From NCBI GenBank assembly GCA_032209605.1, contig JASFXZ010000001.1:7689703-7753702 (forward strand): 64,000 nucleotides of DNA, written 5' to 3'. The position numbers and the translations under genes were made by a program. This document shows, one piece after another, positions 47,118 to 59,328 of this stretch. The notes beneath the pieces were generated by a model. That model was not told the origin of the DNA. It ran no database searches and saw only the letters and a program-made list of their open reading frames with translations. Position 1 is the first letter of the stretch, and each line of letters opens with the position of its first letter. The stretch is from Mactromeris polynyma. Its lineage: Eukaryota; Mollusca; Bivalvia; Venerida; Mactridae.

Positions 47118-50100
47118 AAAGAGCAATGATCAAAAGATCAATATTAAATGTATAAAAGAAAGGAGACAATCACGAACACAATCCAGTAAATAAACATTAG
47201 TGCTGAGGATAAGAAAATCTGCACAAATGTTTCCATTAGCATTAGAACGATCACAAGAAAGCAAAGAACACCACAGAACAAAACCCAAAAAGAAATCCAT
47301 CGCAAACCTATCAACATTTCTTTAACACTACAGGTACATACAGATACACTAGTACTAGATATGGAGAGGTGTTGTAGTCTATCTACATAACAAGATATGA
47401 GAAAGTTTTATTTCTCTTTCAACCATCACATTATTGCTCAGGAGGCAAGGTCCCAAATCCCTTTCCATTGCTTCTTAGTGTATTTTAGAAATACAAGTGA
47501 CAATTACTTTGCCAAAACTGAAGAATCTGCCTTGGCCTTGAATTATGGATATAACTAACTGTTTTCATTGTGTTACATCTCATGACAATTGTAATGATTT
47601 ATTGTTGTGCATTTTTCTTTATCGTTGTTTCCAAAGAAAATACAATAGTTTCAAACTCACCATTTCTAGGGAAATCATAAGTTAACCACATTCTTGTTAT
47701 CAATCTGAAGCCCAACTTCATTCTGATTGGATGGTTGCAAAACGTCTCATTCAAACAAAAACCTGAAATTATACAAACATATTTGTTTTTTAATTTCACT
47801 GTAGAAGTAAACATGTGAGAAAGCTTTAACTGATTATAATGGTATACAGTAATACAGCAGTCTTCTTGGGTTGCCTACCAGTACTATATATTCACTACAG
47901 TATGTTTGTTTTGTATAATTAATTCTATGCTACAGACAGCATTTACATTGAACTTGAATGGAACATTCCCTTTAACCATTAAATTGAATTCTGAATACAT
48001 TCCATGTCAGTAAAGTACATGGTTAACTGTTTACCATATGCACTAGTTGGTAAAGTGTGATTCCCGTCTTACAATGCCAATATTTTAATACTGGGTATCT
48101 AACTTCGCTCTATTTGAGCTACTGGTGAAATCCATAAAGTATGGGATTTGCTATCTCAACAAGTTGTCAGCATCTAAGTTCCAACATTACAGGAACAATG
48201 CTACATTGCAAGAATACATGAACTCCACATCAATATTCTATGTCCCCATGTCCTTACAATATTAAAAACATCAAATATTCACTTAATTTCTTAGGTTAGC
48301 AATATTCTATTATCACTATGCAATATTTAAGGCACACTATTAAAAATATTCTACATATGAACTACCATATACCTTTAACAAGAATGTTTTACCTAAATTT
48401 ATGACAAATGATAATGGCCAACATTTTGGCAGAATGCACTCCACTTAACAAGACAGTATCGTATAACCATTGAAATCCGCACAATGTCTGTATGTTTATA
48501 ACATAAGCAATATTTTTCTTGAAGAATTCGCACAAGAACATATTATGATCATACCTAATCAACAAGTGATCCTCCTCTAACACTAAAAGATCTCCAAATT
48601 TCGCGACTGGCTCACACTGTCACAGAAAAACTGAACACTGCCCATGTTTAACTTCCAAATAATAAGGCACCAGATGAACACATAAAGAACTTAATTCCAA
48701 GCCCACGTGTATCCAATTTCGTCCATTTAATCCGGTCTAAAAGGTGGTAAAATACAAGCAAAATTGCTATCCGCCATGAAATAAGAGTGTAACTTTAAAA
48801 ACCACAAAGGTCAGCTACACATCTCCGTGATTTTAAGATCACGTGTTTGGGGTGACCATAGAAACCAACGGTATGTAGTGTTCGGCTTTTCCCGCAGGTA
48901 TTCGACAAAGCCTGTATACACAGGAACATTTCGTGCATGTTCGTCTCTCGGAATGAAAACACATCGGAGGGATTAATTAGCACGAAAAGGTCTCTATTAT
49001 ACTGTGTGTACAATGACACCAGCTATATGATCTTTGACACGCTTTATTGTAATAAATATGTAATGTATCTATTATATCACGGACCTATATAGGTCCGTTA
49101 TTACCGGTATATCAGTCATGATACCTACCCTTGATTTAACGAGAATATTAGGGGTGGTTTCAAAGTTTGGTTTCCAATATTTACTGGATTTCATAGAACT
49201 AAAATGTTCAAGTATATATGGCGGTCAGTTGACAAAACTAGTTTTCCTAGAATTAATTATCAACCAAAACTAACTTGCCCTTCCGCAAGCAGATGACAAC
49301 TTCTCCAACCGTAGGTAAATGGCACGGAATGACATGACCTGCCTCGCCCAAGAATCGAGACCGAACATTCCGGGTGACAGCCCAGTGCTCTACCAGCTAA
49401 CCGTCCAGGGTATCACAAAAACTAGACAGATGAGTGTTTCACAATTACCGCTTCTTTATCGAAGAAACACAACGAATCCTATTGATCCTATCCTCAGACT
49501 CTATATCATGGATTCAAGAATAAAATCAAAAGTTAAATAGAACTTACTAGATGACACATCATATAATACGGGTAACGTACATCATCTACTCTCGATGCGA
49601 CCATCGCTCCGGATGTGACAAGCTTGTAAATTACGTCAGAGACGCCATAATCCTGACCAATGTCGTCAGCTTATGACTACCTTGTGTCTTTACTATGATG
49701 GTTGTTATATTGGCGTATTTAAACAAGAATCATGTTTTCTATATTTTTATATATATATGCATATCATATGTTCTACGATATATATATACGCAATGTTGGC
49801 AAGAGTAACATGACAGAACTTAGTCTCGTCCCCGGCGCTTAAGGAACTTGGAGAACAGGACGTTCAGGTAATGTAGAGCTCTGAGGCTGTTTTAAACTTC
49901 AACACACGAGACATCGGTGTTGAAATATATGAAGAAAGAAATGAAAGAGTATTGTACTGACTATAACATATATCATTTTGGTTTTGACACTGCTGTGATA
50001 TTTGCAATAAAAGAAACTGGAAATTGAATGGGATTTCAGTGCACTCACATTAAGGTAATATACACAGCTGATTCATTGATGTTTCCCAGCAACTATACAT

Positions 50101-51437
50101 AAATGCTTTAAATGTGTGATCATACACATATAACTCAAACAATGGCTTTTTAGCTCATCTGAGCACGAATTGCTTGTAGTGAGCTTGTAGGTCCGTATGT
50201 CAACAATTATTTTATTTACATTCTAGAAGTCACATTTCCTTAGCTATCTTAATCATAACTGCACAATTTGTTTTGCCACAAGGTTTCGATCAAGTTTGAT
50301 TTTGAGTCAAAGTGTTACAATCTGAGTGTTGTTTCTCTTTTTTTTTCAAAATATACAACCTGACATGTCCGTTAACACCTGTAGGTATTATTTTTATATG
50401 ATCGAAAATGTGGTTTCCAATACAAGTGAAAAATATATATAATGAGGCACGATGAAACAATGAAATAGCAGTACCAGTGTTTCGCGTTTTGATTTGATTA
50501 TACGTGCATTCCTTTGAATGATTTTATACAAGAAGTTGTCACAATACATCATGATCTATGTATAATTGTTTTCCGATTTATTGTTTACGCTTCTGTTTGT
50601 GTATTTATTTGTTTAACTTGGAATACATTGTTGTATTGCTAGCATTCTATAAACTGATAATTAGAAATGACTTGATAAGTATTGTAATAAATTTCGTTGA
50701 GAGATACATTCCGTTGCGTATTTTTACACTAAATTCCATGTCCCGGTGTCAAAATTTGAGAGAAATATCAAACTTTATGTTTTTAAATTTATTTTATATA
50801 AGTCTGACTAATTGTAACATCTACATCACAATATATATAAATAACAATAATGTAATATTTTTCATGTACGTGTATTAATTTAAACAATACCATCACAAAA
50901 ATCATATTTACTAAAGTTTTACTATGTTAAATTTCTCGTCTTTACAGTTTAAAAACCAAGCTATTGTCACCCTATTTATAAGTAACACCACCAATATTTC
51001 ACTGCAATGCTATTAGAACTATAAAAAGTCACAATTCACCAAATTCTTCCTAAAAGTGCATTCGATGTTAAATTAACGTTTTGTATAATATGCTGCAACC
51101 GGCTTTATCACTTTAATTAGATGCCTGCAATACCTACGCTAAATCTAAAAAGTGCGTTCGAAACTGCTCACAGTATCTACCTCTATCGAAGAGTTCAAAT
51201 TCAAAGTAACTTGGGAATATTTGTTGAGTTCAGTGATTCATCACATTTATTTAATCAACTAAGTGAGCTTCAAAGCAATGAAAACAAATGTGATATTGAA
51301 CTGAAGTTTGAAAATTTTCTTTTTATTCTACGGTCCGAAATTTGCGGAAAAGGTGATATTTAAATGTTTGAAAAAAGTGAGTTACAATTTTACTTTATTT
51401 ATAAAACTCTACAGTTCATTGTAAAACACAAAATATA
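47118..51437. repeat. Long inverted segmental duplication, copy 2
   Basis: It is the reverse-complement partner of 579-6579 with scattered substitutions and small indels. It lacks the three insertions of copy 1, so it serves as the empty-site reference. It has its own extra sequence, including the palindrome at 49079-49098. The SINE head lies reversed at about 49330-49410, and the reverse-strand copy of the short exon at 49548-49604. Confidence 0.85.
49079..49098. repeat. Perfect 20-bp palindrome
   Basis: ACGGACCTATATAGGTCCGT is self-complementary. It is present only in copy 2 of the duplication, so it entered after duplication. It shares its core with the palindrome at 42434-42470. Confidence 0.85.
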
Positions 51438-51817
51438 CTTTTCATATTCTTCAATTGAATAAAACCTGTCCAATCTGAATAGTAATTATTAGATGGACCA
51501 CTGAATATGGAAACCAATATTTGTTCTACCAGATGGGACCGAAGCTGTGTAATTATAATATTAGCCAGTCTCTCGTAGTGACCAGAGAAGACTTGAAATG
51601 TTGTTACATACAATTGAATTATATTGTACTAATAAGCATGTAATTATATATATTAATAAAACACTATATATTACCACAAAGTAAACATTGCTACATTCGT
51701 GTATTTACGTACAATGACATTAATGTATATTATATTGGTTAACAATGATATTTGTAACATTTATCGCAATGAATTATGTTACATTGTAAAGCATGCAAAG
51801 TAATAAAAATAGCATAC
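51438..51817. other. Non-coding AT-rich stretch
   Basis: No exon or repeat could be supported. Confidence 0.35.
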
Positions 51818-52314
51818 CTGATTCGAAGTCTCCCACAAACCCCTTGAGGGCAGTGTTCTCTCAATGCTCTGTGACGGCTCTCAGTATGTGGACATAGTCA
51901 TCTGTGGTCCTGTGACTCGTGAGGCAGAATACCAAAGGCATCAATTGGCCATCCTTCTCGATGAACCGTGATCGAATGGGGAGCAGATGACACACGGCTC
52001 CCCCAACAAGCAGAAGAATAATAAAATCATTTATTGATTACGATATTTGACAACAAAATTGCATTTATGAATTATGATCATCAGCATCATCGTAATTATT
52101 ATCATATTAATCATTGTTAAACGAAGGAAACGTCTGTGGCATTTACTATGATTTTTGTTTTGACGGCCAACTCACATTTACGAAATATATTGTAATTACC
52201 TTGAACTTGCCATCGACGAACAAGCGTCTTGCATCTCAAAGAACGGAAAGCGTGTATCATGTAATGAATGCGAAGTGTCGATGACCGTCGTCCATCTTGC
52301 TATCGGCAAAGGAT
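51818..52314 (-). pseudogene. MULE/FLYWCH-type transposase-derived gene remnant
   Basis: Two reverse-strand segments resemble the MULE transposase domain of domesticated-like invertebrate proteins. Segment 52314-52200 ends DARRLFVDGKFK before a GTAATT donor, matching the family's RWF(V/I)DGTFKVV block, but has two in-frame stops. Segment ~52000-51818 reads FIEKDGQLMPLVFCLTSHRT and DDYVHILRAVTEH, then a stop, then ALKGFVGDFES before GTATGC. Family members have PLVF-L-S-x-K/R-T-x-x-DY here. Stops in both segments mark a pseudogene. Exons further upstream near 53100-53260 may belong to it but are not convincing. Confidence 0.5.
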
Positions 52315-54087
52315 CTGTCAATCTGATAGAAATACAGTTATAGTTTTATAGAAATACTTAATGTTTATAAGTACATGCAGTAATTCATTTCATGGAAACG
52401 GGCGTAGTACTGTGACATTAAAAACAATGCATAATACCTCAAATTCTATTTTCATAATCCAATTTAATTGGAGATATATAAACTATTACATTATACATAC
52501 AATTGTGTACAAATGGAGTACACGAATGATTTAAAATGCTTATAATCACATGGCACAATTGAATACACTTTCAGAATCATGTTATCAAGGATTTGAATTG
52601 TATTTGTCTATCAAGTCCATATAGCATACAGTGAAAATATTAAAGGATAAAGTACACAAGCATACACAGTATAACGCATTCAAAATTCAGCACAAGCATG
52701 CTAATTACTATACTGAAATAAACCTCGGACCACGCTGATAAACTTCTGATCTTCGAAAGTCTTGCGAACCTGAAATAGCATGAAAACAACTGCGTGCTGA
52801 AACTAAAAGAACAGCTAGAAAGTAATCACTTGGGATTTCAAAAATATGCAAAGTATTACGTGATCAATATGGTGTTTATAGTGCTTAAGAATGCCTCATC
52901 GATAAACAGATGAACATTCAGCAAATCGTATGGTTTATCATTCATTTTATATGTTTCATTATCATGTCGTTTACTGAATATTTTAGCACTGGAAACCACT
53001 AGTATGCAATACATTAAAATTAAATACGGGATTTAATGCTGCATAAGGACATCAAAACAATATACAGCTTATTCATATATATATAGATATGTTACCTTTG
53101 CATACACATCTCTTCAAGACCGTGTCGGGTACGCTGGGACGGATGTGCTCATTTACCTGCACACATATATCTTCTTTCAGATGAACAGGGACGGGTCAGT
53201 TGACGCCCTTCGACGGACAGTTGCAGAGCCCCACAACCGAAGGCTTGTCGACTCTCTGGAAAATAATTTTTAAAAATGTTAAGAAACCCATACGTAATAT
53301 CAAAGAAAGATGCGGATTTGCATGAATATCAATAATAAATAATTTCCAAATGCAATGTAATAGAAAATCCAAATGTTTGATTATTATACATGTACTTAAC
53401 CTTCTTTTGCAAAGAAGCATGCTGCAAGTGTCGCGTTACATTAAAGTACAGAACAATATAACTATTTAAGTTAACTTTATTTTGATACATTATTAGCATT
53501 CATGTATTAATTTAGTTGCGCATTATTGTTCCCAGATATGATGATGATATACAATAATAGCAATCAATTATCAGAAATACAATATTATGTTTTTAAATGT
53601 AACAGATAAAATAATTAAGTAGTTGTATTATTCAGTGTCATTATAATTTCTGTTGAAAAGAGAAAAATGTATGTTTGCTATGCTAGAAAGCTAAGTAGCT
53701 ACCATCTGCCGAAACAAAATACAAGGCAAAACCTTATGGTGCATAATTCAATATATTATTTTCGAAAGAGGCTACATACAATATAAGTATCATGAATGTA
53801 TAATACATTTTGATAATCAGTACAGCCCGGGGCAATTTCATTATGCTGGCTAAACACAGCGGGTGGCTAATTAAGTCGCAAACGATAATGATCATGAGAT
53901 GTTAAAGTAGCGTATATATAATCGGTTATAGCATGTAGCTAATATCGATCTCAGATATGGGGAATCTTGCGAAACTAATAAACAAAAGAGTTATTTACAT
54001 ATATTGTGAATTTCGCTCACCCGGAGAGGTGATAACATTGAATGAAAACTAGCCTCGAGCTACTAGGTTTATTCGACCGCGATCACA
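52315..54087. other. Non-coding stretch; right part probably LINE 5-prime UTR
   Basis: AT-rich sequence. Possible reverse-strand exon-like pieces with CAG/GT borders occur at 53100-53260 but contain no recognisable motif. The few hundred bases before 54088 are likely the LINE 5-prime UTR; its exact start could not be placed. Confidence 0.4.
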
Positions 54088-55840
54088 ATGGAATTCGAAC
54101 CAGTGCTCAACAATGATAATACCGAGGTAAAGGTACCGTTATCCGTCCACAATGTGAATAAAGGTGACCACTCGTTAAATAATGGCACTACAAATAAAGA
54201 TTTAATTGAATACAACAAGTTGGTATCTACTTTTCGCGATCTACCGTCTGATTTGTTCATCACAAGAATATTGAAAGACTATTGCAATTGTGAAACGAGT
54301 CTAAATAGCATCAGAGATATGCTATTTGGGATACTAAGGGAAAGCGATGAATATCCATTCGGCCTTCAGTCTGAACTCAAGCGCCGCGTTACTACAAGGA
54401 AAGGGGAACCAGTGTCAACAAAACTCGCCAATGACATACACACAATATTAAAGTGTTCTCGAAGGTGATGAATTTTCTTCAATCAAAGACCTACTCAGCT
54501 CGAAATCACGATCAACAAATAGCACTTCGACGCTTCAACATGCTCAGCAAGAAAAGGAGTTAAAGAACACTCCGATTCGACAACTTCGTCCCAATAACAC
54601 AAACAATGGTAGTACTAATTCACAGGTGTTTGATTCACCTCGAACGAACCAAATCAAATCTGACCCATGCAATTGTGCAAACGATATCAAACTTCTGAAA
54701 GATACAATAAGCAATTTCCAAAGTGAGCTGTTACTAGTAAAGCAGTCTGTTGCTGCAACACAGAGTCTGAGATCAAACCAAATAGCTGAAATAAAAAGCA
54801 CAATGTCCTTAATCAAGGACGATATTAAGACGTGTAAGGAGGAACTTTTGAATAATATCTCATCATTTGGGAATATGATGCTTGAATCAAATGAATCAAA
54901 TAATTCCAATAAAGACAGGCTAGGTATGTTACACGACAGAATAAATGATTTGGAATCTTTCTTAGACAATAATAATGTCTTGTCTATAAACAAAGCGACG
55001 GTCAATCTGAATGATTCAGGCAGAGAAAATAGAAATGCCACAAATGTGACTAATATTCAAGAGTATTCGTACACAAACCCCAACGACCCACTAGTCCAAA
55101 ATACTGAAAATAACACAGTTTGCCCTAATGCCAATGATAACGTACGGTCTCAGCCAGAGACGGTCGATATTGGTATCCAATGTAACCTGCTTACGGATGA
55201 ATCTCCGCTGAATGGACACACAGCCAACAAACTGGCACATCAGAACTCGAATCGCTTTCGGCTCGACACAGTCAAAGATCAAGTAAACGTCTCGCCGATC
55301 AGTCACGACAATTTGCACGAATCAACCTTACATAATGGTTCGCTTGGACACCCTAGCGAACGGTTTGAACGCAAAATACCAGTTAAAATATCAAGCCGCA
55401 ACCAAGCTGAAACAACGGAAGATGACGAGTTCAGCTTGTATGTTAAACGAAAAACGAAACACTTCTTTATAAATGGATTTTATAACACCATCACGGCCGA
55501 GAAAATAAAAGATTACGTAACACGCAGAGGTCCAAAAGTCACGACGGTGCGAATCTTTCCTAAGAAACGAGCTGACGACGAAGTGATTATCCGACTTAAT
55601 GTTGAAGCAGACTCAAACTGCGACTTAATCAGAGACAGCAAATTCTGGCCCATTGACGTTTCTTGTTCTGAGTGGCTTTCTAAGAGCCAGCTTACTGCAC
55701 GTGGCAAAACCTCAGAAACACCGCCGCGATTTAGGCAAATGATGAACTCACAATATAATATACCTGGAAAGGAACGCATGATAAATCGTGATTCTTCAAG
55801 GAATTACAACAGTATCCATGTGTTAGATAATAATGTTTAA
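54088..55840 (+). CDS. LINE ORF1 with one frameshift
   Basis: The first part (54088-54468) starts MEFEPVLNNDNTEVKV and has a helical block LPSDLFITRILKDYCNC. A frameshift at about 54455-54470 moves the frame to VLEGDEFSSIKDLLSS, and the second part runs open to TAA at 55838. Residues after 54700 form a coiled-coil-prone stretch (LLKDTISNFQSELLLVKQSV). Near the C-terminus an RRM-like part is visible (FFINGFYNTITAEKIKDYV, VTTVRIFPKK, VIIRLNV, FWPIDVS). LINE ORF1 proteins bind element RNA as chaperones. ORF2 starts 41 bases downstream. The frameshift may be a mutation or an assembly error; a programmed shift is less likely. Confidence 0.75.
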
Positions 55841-55881
55841 CACACAATTATCAACAACATAAGACCATCGTATTAGATATA

Positions 55882-58800
55882 ATGTTTGAAAGTATAAAGC
55901 TACTTACCTGGAATGTGACAGGATTTATGACAAGCTGTGGCTATTTGTGTGACACATTAAGCAAACACTGCTTTGACTTTGTGGGTATATCTGAACACTG
56001 GCTCTTTAATAATGACCTTTACATTCTGAATTCTATTCATAGTGATTATAGGGCTTATGGGGTGTCTGACAAGTCACTCTCATTTCCATGCAACAGACGA
56101 GTGGGGAAAGCAGGCGTTGCCATATTGTGGCACGTTAAGTATGACAATTTTGTTACCCCACTGAATATCGACGATGACCGAATTATCGGTATTCAATATC
56201 AACACGCGAAAAACAATTATGTATATATATTTCAAGTGTATCTACCGTGTAGCAACCACACGGTTGGCGTATTTAAGGAGTATATTGATAAACTGTACAA
56301 TTTATGTTGTCAATACTCCGAAAACGGTACTGTTATTATCATGGGTGATTTCAACGCTAGACTATCACAAACGAACAAATCTTCACGAGACAATTACTTC
56401 TACCGCTTCTTAAACGACACGGGTCTATCTGCAATAAATAGTCAGGACATATGTACTGGTGCGGCGAATACGTTCGTCTCCTATAACAATAACTATGAAT
56501 CAAGTATTGACTATATTCTTCTTCCGGTGGAAACACTGAACGACGTACTTTACTGTGAAATAGTAGATGATCATTCACTAGATGTCTCCCGCCACCGTCC
56601 TATCACTTGTATACTTAGACTAGACGCAACACCTCGTCATAAAGTAAATTCTGAAGATCCGGGATCCATGTTAATCAACTGGAAAAACGTCAGAGGAGAC
56701 GAAATTGCGTCGTACACAGCTCGGATTGAAGACAATACCATGCTTGATACTATGGCATTAAATCTTCCTCAAAACAAACATGATATTGACCAGTATTATG
56801 AAGACTCAGTGAAATGTATAAATAACGCATCAGCCTCTGCAATACGCAAGCGTAAATACAGACATTTTCTTAAGCCATACTGGTGTAATGAACTTACAAA
56901 ACTACAGAAGGAAGTTAAACAAATGCGCTCAGTATGGATCAGGAATGGCAAACCTCGACTTTACTCAAATGAGACCTACACTAACTATAAGTTAGCGAAA
57001 CGCGAGTACCGCAAATGTCATCGACGTCACGTCGCCAACTATATGAAGCAGCAAGATGACAAGGTAGACATGATGGCTGAACTTGATTCCAACAAATTCT
57101 GGGATTTACTCAAAAAGCGTAAAAATAATTCTCTAAACAAACCAGGATGTGTTATGAACTTTGATGGCACCCTATATAGAGACGCCGAATCAATTACTAA
57201 TCAATGGAAAAAATACTTCCAACAACTATATACACCCGAACCGAATATTCAGTTTGACGAAAAATGGTACTCTATGGTTGAATGTAAAATGAATACTTGG
57301 GATTCCTCGTGTCGCACAGACACACATTCACCAATTGCAAGAGTAAAAATTAGCACTGACAATGTCGTTGAAGCTGTAAGGAAATGTAAACGTGGGAAAA
57401 GCTGTGGGGTTGATAATATTTATTATGAACATCTTATATACGGCAGTAACAAACTATATAGAATCTTGAAGATCTTGTTTTCCTCAATGTTAGTGTACGG
57501 TCATGTACCACCAAATTTGAATAAAGCAATGATCGTAACTATCCACAAAGGCGGGAAAAAACGGAAGGACGACCCCAACAACTATCGGGCAATCTCGCTG
57601 ACGTCGTGTATCTTGAAATTATTTGAATCAATAATCTTAAGTAAAGTTGAACAACAAGTCTTGGATTCACTTAATAAACAGCAAGGAGGCTTCCAAAAGG
57701 AACTAGGTTGTCTCATGTCCTCGTTTATGCTAAAAGAATGTATCCTCCACTGCAAAGAACACTATAGTAAAGTTTTTGTCGCGTTTCTTGATGCCCGACA
57801 AGCTTTCGATAGGGTTTGGCACAATGGCCTACTGTACAAGCTTCAATCAACTAACATCGACGATCATATATTCACCGTTTTCTACAGTATGTATAAATCG
57901 ATGCGGAGTCGGGTCCGTAATCAGCAACTTCAATCCGATTGGTTCCAAGTCTTGCAGGGTACCAGACAAGGTGGTGTTACGTCTCCTCTGCTGTACCTGC
58001 TATATATTAATGACCTAATCGACGAACTAGAAGAAAGCAAGCTCGGTATATGTGTGTATGATACAAATATCTCTAGCCCGACGGTAGCAGACGACATGTT
58101 GTTAATATCGTTTTCGAAAAAAGGATTACAATCCATGTTAGACATTTGCGACAATTATTCTAGAAAATGGAGATTCTTGTATAATCCAAGTAAATGTGTT
58201 GTCGTTGTATTCAATGAACAAGAAGCGCAATACAGAACGCAGTCAAGAAAGTGGTTTCTCGGCAGTACGGAGATCGCTGAAAAGGACAATTATATCCATC
58301 TTGGGATTAGGCATAACAAGTACATGTGTTATACCGATAATGTGATTGACTCCGGAAAAACGCTACGCGGTACACTAATAAGCATAATGAATAATTCCTT
58401 CAAACCGGAAAATCTAAGTCCAGCAACATGGAGAACTATATACAAGCACATCGTCATACCAAAATCTCTATATGGATGTGTTTTGTGGAACAACTTATCA
58501 TCGTCAAGTGTCCTTACATTAGAACGATCTCATCGCTTCTGCTTAAAACTAATTCAAAATCTTCCATCATATTCTGACACTGACTTAACCCTCAGTATAT
58601 TTGGAGTCCCTCCAGTTGCAACAGAGATCGATTACCAAAAGTTGCAGTTTTTCGGTCAACTATGCCGACTCCCGTGTTCTTATCTGCCTAAACAAATCTT
58701 CACCAAACGCCTGATTCACTATCTAAAAGATGAACGACAGGTCTTAGGTTTTATACCAGACATTATACGGATTATCAAATTGTACAACCTTGAAGATCAT

Positions 58801-59328
58801 TTGACACTGTTCGTGAATGAAGCTCAGTTTCCGACGAAATATCAATGGAAGTCAATACTGCGTGAAAACGTTTATGAAGCGGAATTTGACCAGAGAATTG
58901 TACGAATCCGTCATAAACATCCGAATATCATCACCAATGACATATTCTTTGCTAAAAGACCCTGTATCTTTTGGCAGCACAGTAGAGCACTACCAGGGTG
59001 TAGAAAAGCATTTGAATGTTCAGCAAGAACTCAGGTCAAGCTGCTCTCATTCAATGGGACAACCGTATGCCCTAAGTGTAATGTAGTGAGTGAGAATTTG
59101 AACTTACACCTTATTTTCAGTTGTCCTCTCTATGAGACGATAAGAAACAAACTCTGGTGTGATTTACTTACCATTATAGGAGCCAAAAACTATATCAAAC
59201 TCATTAACCAGCCAATCTCAAGTCAGTGGTGTGATCTGCTCTCAGGCAACTGTGAAATTACTGATGACATTTTCGAGACACAGTTACTGTTCGCTAAATA
59301 TTTACAAAAAGTTTCTGTAATGAACTAA
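55882..59328 (+). CDS. LINE ORF2: APE endonuclease and reverse transcriptase, intact 1148 residues
   Basis: The frame is open from ATG 55882 to TAA. The endonuclease has TWN at 9-11, SEHW at 37-40, MGDFNAR at 154-160 and SSIDYIL at 207-213. The final motif is SRHRP at 236-240 where APE enzymes usually have SDH. The reverse transcriptase has NNYRAISLTS, motif A FLDARQAFD at 635-643 (D637), QGTRQGGVTSPLLY and motif C VADD at 735-738. A C-terminal zinc knuckle CX2CX9HX4C begins at C1063. All key RT residues are present, so the protein could be active. It sits 41 bases after ORF1. The clade (CR1-like or other APE-type) was not decided. Confidence 0.92.
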   Translation: MFESIKLLTWNVTGFMTSCGYLCDTLSKHCFDFVGISEHWLFNNDLYILNSIHSDYRAYGVSDKSLSFPCNRRVGKAGVAILWHVKYDNFVTPLNIDDDRIIGIQYQHAKNNYVYIFQVYLPCSNHTVGVFKEYIDKLYNLCCQYSENGTVIIMGDFNARLSQTNKSSRDNYFYRFLNDTGLSAINSQDICTGAANTFVSYNNNYESSIDYILLPVETLNDVLYCEIVDDHSLDVSRHRPITCILRLDATPRHKVNSEDPGSMLINWKNVRGDEIASYTARIEDNTMLDTMALNLPQNKHDIDQYYEDSVKCINNASASAIRKRKYRHFLKPYWCNELTKLQKEVKQMRSVWIRNGKPRLYSNETYTNYKLAKREYRKCHRRHVANYMKQQDDKVDMMAELDSNKFWDLLKKRKNNSLNKPGCVMNFDGTLYRDAESITNQWKKYFQQLYTPEPNIQFDEKWYSMVECKMNTWDSSCRTDTHSPIARVKISTDNVVEAVRKCKRGKSCGVDNIYYEHLIYGSNKLYRILKILFSSMLVYGHVPPNLNKAMIVTIHKGGKKRKDDPNNYRAISLTSCILKLFESIILSKVEQQVLDSLNKQQGGFQKELGCLMSSFMLKECILHCKEHYSKVFVAFLDARQAFDRVWHNGLLYKLQSTNIDDHIFTVFYSMYKSMRSRVRNQQLQSDWFQVLQGTRQGGVTSPLLYLLYINDLIDELEESKLGICVYDTNISSPTVADDMLLISFSKKGLQSMLDICDNYSRKWRFLYNPSKCVVVVFNEQEAQYRTQSRKWFLGSTEIAEKDNYIHLGIRHNKYMCYTDNVIDSGKTLRGTLISIMNNSFKPENLSPATWRTIYKHIVIPKSLYGCVLWNNLSSSSVLTLERSHRFCLKLIQNLPSYSDTDLTLSIFGVPPVATEIDYQKLQFFGQLCRLPCSYLPKQIFTKRLIHYLKDERQVLGFIPDIIRIIKLYNLEDHLTLFVNEAQFPTKYQWKSILRENVYEAEFDQRIVRIRHKHPNIITNDIFFAKRPCIFWQHSRALPGCRKAFECSARTQVKLLSFNGTTVCPKCNVVSENLNLHLIFSCPLYETIRNKLWCDLLTIIGAKNYIKLINQPISSQWCDLLSGNCEITDDIFETQLLFAKYLQKVSVMN

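Noticed and set aside
56174..59086. Secondary frames overlapping LINE ORF2
   Set aside because: They are shadows of the 1148-residue ORF2 in other frames.
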